Part shown: positions 60,334-64,000 of the stretch, one piece after another
Layout: each line of letters opens with the position of its first letter
Position numbering within the stretch: the stretch's first letter is position 1
Translations under genes and position numbers: made by a program
Notes under the pieces: generated by a model
What the model was told of the DNA's origin: nothing
What the model saw: only the letters and a program-made list of their open reading frames with translations
The model's database searches: none
Assembly (NCBI GenBank): GCA_038253325.1
Contig: JBBSHE010000013.1
Span: forward strand, 3,449-67,448
Source: JBBSHE01 sp038253325
Lineage (GTDB): Bacteria > Actinomycetota > Actinomycetes > Propionibacteriales > Nocardioidaceae
Direction: 5' to 3'
Length of the DNA stretch: 64,000 bases

Positions 60334-61806
60334 TCAACGGCGCGGTCGCTTCGGAAGGGTCTGCGTCAGCCCGCTGACAACAAGTGCGATCCCCGCCTGG
60401 ATCGCCAGCACGATCGCAAACGCGGCACCCATCGAGATCCCGTGACCCGCCGAAAGCGACAGGAACAGGTTTCCGAGAGCGGCCACGCCGAGCGCCAGCG
60501 AAATCTGCTGTGTCGTGACGAGCACGCCGCTCCCGACCCCTGCCTCGTTCAGCGGGACATGCGACAAGATCACCCCGAACAGCGGGCTCAGCACCAGGCC
60601 TTGGCCGACTCCGGCGACGGCGAGCAGGACCGCGAGCCGCGGCAACGAGACGTTGGGCCAGGAGCGTACGAGAAGGTCCGCGGAAGCCAGCAGCCCGACC
60701 GCCTGGACCAGCGCGCCCACGGTCAGCACGTTGCGCCCGTAACGCGCTGCCAGCCTCGCCGTGCACATCGACGCGATGAGGAACGCCACCGCCATCGGGG
60801 CGATTGTGAGCCCCGACACCACGGCACTGTTGCCGAGACCCTGCTGCAGCGCGACCGAGTAGACGAACATGAATGCGCCGAACCCGGCGAAGAACGGGAC
60901 CGCAATCCCCAGTCCTCGGGCCATGCTCGGCATTCGGACGAGAGACGGTGGCACGAGCGGAATCCCACCGTTGCGCTCGACCTGGCGCTCGGCGAGGACG
61001 AAGCCGACGAGGCCGACGGCTGACACGGCGAGCATCGTCACCAACCACGCAGGCCAGTGCAGCGTGCGGCCCTCCATCAGAGGTACGAGGAGGCAGATCA
61101 CGAACGCCGTGAGCAGGACGGTGCCGAGGACGTCGGCGTGTGCCGGCGCCGGGGATCGGGTGTCCGGCAGCAGTCGCGCCGCGACGACGATGGCAACGAG
61201 TCCGATCGGTACGTTGACAAGGAAGATCGGTCGCCAACCCGTTCCGGCGATGTCCGCCGAGACGAGCAGTCCGCCGACAACCTGTCCAACCACCGCGGCC
61301 AGCCCGGCAGTCGCCCCGAACCAGCCAAGTGCCCTGGCCCGGCGCTCTCCCGTCGTCGTCGCCTGAATGGTCGCCATCACCTGTGGCACCATCATCGCCG
61401 CAGAGATGCCTTGCAGGACGCGCGCGCCGATCAGGGTCTCCACGGTCGGCGCGAGCCCACAAGCCAGCGACATCACAGTGAAGGCAGCCATCCCGCCGAT
61501 GAACATGCGCTGCCGGCCGACCGCGTCTCCCAACCGCCCACCGACGACGAGCAGCAACGCGTACCCGACGCCATAGCCCGTGATAACCATCTCCAACACG
61601 GCCGGCGACGTGCCGAACGAGCTGTCGATGTCTGGCAGGGCGACGTTGACGATGAAGAAGTCGGTGATCGACAAGAACGCCCCGGAGAGCAAGATGAGTA
61701 GCCCGAGCGCCGACAGCGGGCTCTCCCCGCGAGCATCGACCCGGAGGTTACTCCGCGGCCGGATCGAGGCATCCGACGGCATTGTCCCGGTCTTGGTGAA
61801 TGTCAT
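60334..61806 (-). CDS. MFS multidrug exporter, DHA2 family
   Basis: 490 residues with about 14 membrane segments. The motif A loop GGRLGDAVGRQRMFIGGMAAF lies after segment 2, and motif C-like GISAAMMVPQVMATIQ follows. Such proteins exchange protons for drugs or toxic metabolites. It is divergent from an XRE-type regulator across 100 bases containing three GGTA-type elements, a usual layout for a regulated efflux pump. Confidence 0.85.
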   Translation of the reverse strand: MTFTKTGTMPSDASIRPRSNLRVDARGESPLSALGLLILLSGAFLSITDFFIVNVALPDIDSSFGTSPAVLEMVITGYGVGYALLLVVGGRLGDAVGRQRMFIGGMAAFTVMSLACGLAPTVETLIGARVLQGISAAMMVPQVMATIQATTTGERRARALGWFGATAGLAAVVGQVVGGLLVSADIAGTGWRPIFLVNVPIGLVAIVVAARLLPDTRSPAPAHADVLGTVLLTAFVICLLVPLMEGRTLHWPAWLVTMLAVSAVGLVGFVLAERQVERNGGIPLVPPSLVRMPSMARGLGIAVPFFAGFGAFMFVYSVALQQGLGNSAVVSGLTIAPMAVAFLIASMCTARLAARYGRNVLTVGALVQAVGLLASADLLVRSWPNVSLPRLAVLLAVAGVGQGLVLSPLFGVILSHVPLNEAGVGSGVLVTTQQISLALGVAALGNLFLSLSAGHGISMGAAFAIVLAIQAGIALVVSGLTQTLPKRPRR

Positions 61807-61832
61807 GGACCCACTCTCGGTTGCGCCAGAGC

Positions 61833-61878
61833 CTGGTACCAGAGCGTGGTTATCCAGGTACCACCGCTAACTGGTAAC
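61833..61878. promoter_or_regulatory. Repeated GGTACC-type elements between exporter and regulator
   Basis: CTGGTACCAG (61833-61842) is a perfect 10-base palindrome; CAGGTACCAC (61855-61864) and CTGGTAAC (61871-61878) are related. The three copies lie in the divergent promoter region and are probably contacts for the adjacent regulator. Confidence 0.5.
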
Positions 61879-61906
61879 TGCCTCGAAATCAGGCGATGAT
61901 CGGATC

Positions 61907-62773
61907 ATGACAGCGGCGACCGACAGAATCGACGAAGCACAGCTCCGACGCAACGAGCTCTCCGACTTCCTCCGCAGCCGGCGCGAGCGAATCTCGCCGG
62001 AGGAGGTCGGGATGCCGGTTTCCGGCCGACGGCGTACGCCGGGGCTCCGTCGAGAGGAGGTCGCTCAGCTCGCCGGAGTAGGCGTCACCTGGTACACGTG
62101 GCTCGAGCAGGGCCGCAAGATCAACGCATCGGCGCAGGTTCTCGACGCTATCGCCCGGACACTGATGTTGGACGTCAACGAGCGCGGCCACCTGTTCACC
62201 CTCGCGGGCAGCCCACTGGGGGCGTCTCAGGTCGAGTGCAACGCGTTGTCGCCGGCGATCCAGGTGCTGCTCGACCAGCTGGAACCAATTCCCGCAGTCA
62301 CGACGAATGCGCGCAAGGACGTACTCGCGCACAACGCGATGTTCGACACACTCGTCGGCGGGATCTCGCAGTACCCACGCGACGAGCAGAACATCTTGTG
62401 GCAGGTGTTCACGAACCCGCAGTGGCGAGCTCGGTTGGTCGACTGGGAGGACGGTGCGCCCCGGATGGTCGCACAGTTCCGGGCAGCGATGGCCGACCAC
62501 GTCGGCGAACCCGCGTGGAAGTGCCTGGTGAAGCGGCTTCAGACGACATCGCCTGAGTTCGTGGCCCTTTGGAAGCGCCACGACATCGAGGGCTCAGAAA
62601 GCCGCACGAAGCGGATCCTGCATCCCCGGGTCGGATTGCTCCGGCTCGACTACACGTACCTCTGGCTCGGACCTCATGCCAACGGCTGCCGCATCGTCAC
62701 GTACACCCCCGTTGACGAGGAGAGTCGGGAACGCCTGCTGGCCCTACAGGCGGCCCTGCCCCTCGCCGCCTGA
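61907..62773 (+). CDS. XRE-family regulator with MmyB-like ligand domain
   Basis: 288 residues. The N-terminal HTH reads RRTPGLRREEVAQLAGVGVTWYTWLEQGR, the highly conserved opening of the MmyB group, and the C-terminal PAS-like domain has the usual NARKDVLAHNAMFDTLVGG and WLVDWEDGAP-like stretch (here RLVDWEDGAPRMVAQFR). In homologues the domain binds a fatty acid. It is divergent from the MFS exporter, which it likely controls. Confidence 0.87.
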   Translation: MTAATDRIDEAQLRRNELSDFLRSRRERISPEEVGMPVSGRRRTPGLRREEVAQLAGVGVTWYTWLEQGRKINASAQVLDAIARTLMLDVNERGHLFTLAGSPLGASQVECNALSPAIQVLLDQLEPIPAVTTNARKDVLAHNAMFDTLVGGISQYPRDEQNILWQVFTNPQWRARLVDWEDGAPRMVAQFRAAMADHVGEPAWKCLVKRLQTTSPEFVALWKRHDIEGSESRTKRILHPRVGLLRLDYTYLWLGPHANGCRIVTYTPVDEESRERLLALQAALPLAA

Positions 62774-62844
62774 GCTCGATATAGTCAGAAGTGCCTTCGG
62801 CGACATTCGCACCACTTTCTTGAAAGGCCAGCGGCTCGAGTCCG

Positions 62845-63477
62845 ATGACGACGACCGTTGACGGTGAGGATTTCTTCGATCTGCACCCGAGCCACGTCGC
62901 CGTTGTCATGGTCGACTTTCAGAACGACTTCTGTAGTCCAGCGGTCTTCGATGGTCGGCCAGTCACCAACAGCCACAACGCGGAGACTGCTCGCCGTGCG
63001 AACGAGTTTGCGAAACGAGCCACCGACGTTGGAACGAAGGTCGTTTACACCCAGCAGATCCTCGACTTCGCGAACCTGACTGCGAGGCAGCGCAGGTGGG
63101 AGCACCCCGACGGGATCTGCGCCGTAGGCTCCTGGGGCGCGGACCTGTTTGTTGACCCGGTGCCCGGTGCGAGCGTCGTCGTGAAGCACAGGTTCGACTG
63201 TTGGCAGAGCGCCGACTTCGTCGACTGGCTGGACCGGAACGATGTCGACGGACTGGTGATCTGCGGCGTGGAGTTGGTGTGCTGTGTCCTCTTCGCCGCT
63301 CAGGGTGCCAGCGAACGCGGCTACCACTACCTCGTCCCGCCCGACCTTGTGTCAGGTCAGGATCAGGACGACGAGACAGACAACAGAGCGGTACGTGATT
63401 TCCTGCGGTACAACCAGCCCGACCAGGTGGCGCTCTTGTCCACCGAGATATTGGCGCGGTGGACAAGCCGAGGTTGA
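62845..63477 (+). CDS. Isochorismatase-like cysteine hydrolase
   Basis: 210 residues from ATG 62845. The catalytic triad of the family is visible: Asp24 in VMVDFQNDFC, Lys114 in VVVKHRFDCW and Cys147 in GVELVCCVLFA. Members hydrolyse amides such as nicotinamide, or isochorismate; substrate not predictable. It follows the XRE gene by about 70 bases and is followed by a strong hairpin. Confidence 0.85.
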   Translation: MTTTVDGEDFFDLHPSHVAVVMVDFQNDFCSPAVFDGRPVTNSHNAETARRANEFAKRATDVGTKVVYTQQILDFANLTARQRRWEHPDGICAVGSWGADLFVDPVPGASVVVKHRFDCWQSADFVDWLDRNDVDGLVICGVELVCCVLFAAQGASERGYHYLVPPDLVSGQDQDDETDNRAVRDFLRYNQPDQVALLSTEILARWTSRG

Positions 63478-63510
63478 TCTCGGTTGGAGTTCGTACCCAC
63501 AACGTCGCCG

Positions 63511-63536
63511 GCTCGTCCCCGCACGTGCGGACGAGC
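63511..63536 (+). terminator. Hairpin after the isochorismatase-like gene
   Basis: GCTCGTCC and GGACGAGC pair perfectly around a 10-base self-complementary loop containing GCACGTGC, 33 bases after the stop. No U-tract. Confidence 0.65.
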
Positions 63537-63717
63537 GCTCGGGTGCGCGGCGTCACTGTGGCGCAGCCGCCGTCGATGAACCGAGCAAGCGTTCTGTCAG
63601 AGACCTAAAACCATGCTGCTTGGCTCTCGGGATTCTCAGGAAAGTCTTAGCTCATATGTTCGGTTGTTGGTGGGGAACTGTGGTGGAGTGTCGGTGCGGG
63701 TGGTTAGCGTTGTCGGT

Positions 63718-64000
63718 ATGTCGACCAGTCCGCTCGCCGCCGCGACCGCCGCGTTGCGGGCCGTGCGGGAAGCACTCGGGCAGGTCGACCCGTGGTCGGC
63801 GCCGCCGGTCGAGCTCGGCGAGCAGATCGGCGCGCTGCAAGTCGAGATCGACGTCTTGGCCGGGACCGCCTGCCGGTGGACCGGCGTGTTCGCCGAGCAG
63901 GACGGTCCGGCCGATGCCGGGGCGGGGAGTCTGGCGACCTGGCTGCGCCGCGAGCTGCGGGTGACCGGACACGACGCCCGGCGCCGGGTCCGCACCAGCC
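63718..64000 (+). CDS. DUF222 protein, N-terminal part (13E12 type)
   Basis: ATG 63718 opens a frame to the right edge, 94 residues present: MSTSPLAAATAALRAVREAL, then LATWLRRELRVTGHDARRRV. The last segment, a helical region found at the start of DUF222/HNH proteins, supports the call. The HNH part would lie outside. Together with the broken gene at 18132 this is the second DUF222 copy in 64 kb. Confidence 0.65.
   Translation, partial: MSTSPLAAATAALRAVREALGQVDPWSAPPVELGEQIGALQVEIDVLAGTACRWTGVFAEQDGPADAGAGSLATWLRRELRVTGHDARRRVRTS

Noticed and set aside
1..64000. tRNA, rRNA or known riboswitches
   Set aside because: The intergenic stretches were read by eye on both strands; no cloverleaf with a T-loop motif and no familiar riboswitch core was seen. 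A covariance-model search would be decisive.

Overview
The window is chromosomal DNA from a high-GC Gram-positive bacterium (Actinomycetota). The strongest evidence is the housekeeping block between about 24 kb and 59.7 kb. It runs right to left in the order yceD-rpmF-rnc-mutM-smc-ftsY-amtB-glnB-glnD-ffh-rpsP-khpA-rimM-trmD-rplS-lepB-lepB-rnhB-DUF2469-yraN-comM-dprA-xerC-rpsB-tsf-pyrH-frr-cdsA-rlmN, a typical actinobacterial arrangement. Many genes start with GTG and many adjacent genes overlap by 1 or 4 bases. Two DUF222/HNH (13E12-type) genes also fit this phylum. Placement near Nocardioidaceae/Propionibacteriales is only an impression from gene content and sequence style.

Region 1 (1-13 kb) looks like a polyamine or diamine uptake and catabolism locus. 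It holds a glutaryl-CoA dehydrogenase, a class III omega-aminotransferase, a complete PotD-A-B-C importer on the opposite strand, an Lrp/AsnC regulator, an uncharacterised membrane protein of about 15 segments, a PuuB-like amine oxidase, and a PrpE-like acyl-CoA synthetase. Inverted repeats sharing the heptamer CAGACCG lie in front of the aminotransferase and between potD and the regulator.

Region 2 (13-24 kb) is accessory. It carries a CrtI/PYROXD2-like oxidoreductase, a RIO-type kinase, a LOG-family protein, a VIT/CCC1 transporter, an M23 peptidase remnant without a usable start, a DUF222/HNH gene broken by one stop codon, an ArsR-AHSA1 pair behind an AT-rich palindromic operator, and a lipoprotein next to a large Asp-box propeller protein.

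Region 3 (24-59.7 kb) carries translation, secretion, DNA repair, nitrogen control and chromosome segregation genes. Accessory genes sit inside it: a histidine phosphatase, a degenerate M23 protein, a HIT-like protein, an amidohydrolase, a heme-peroxidase fragment and a quinol monooxygenase. RpsB, RpsP, GlnD and a proline-rich membrane protein all carry in-frame repeat expansions. yraN, comM and dprA form a small DNA-processing set.

Region 4 (59.7-64 kb) is accessory again: a DUF4188 protein, a DHA2-type exporter facing its likely XRE regulator, an isochorismatase-like hydrolase with a clear terminator, and the start of a second DUF222 gene at the right edge. I found no rRNA or tRNA genes, CRISPR array, transposase or prophage. 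No convincing wholly new system is visible. The best leads are the membrane protein in the polyamine locus, the repeat expansions in core proteins, and the several gene remnants.
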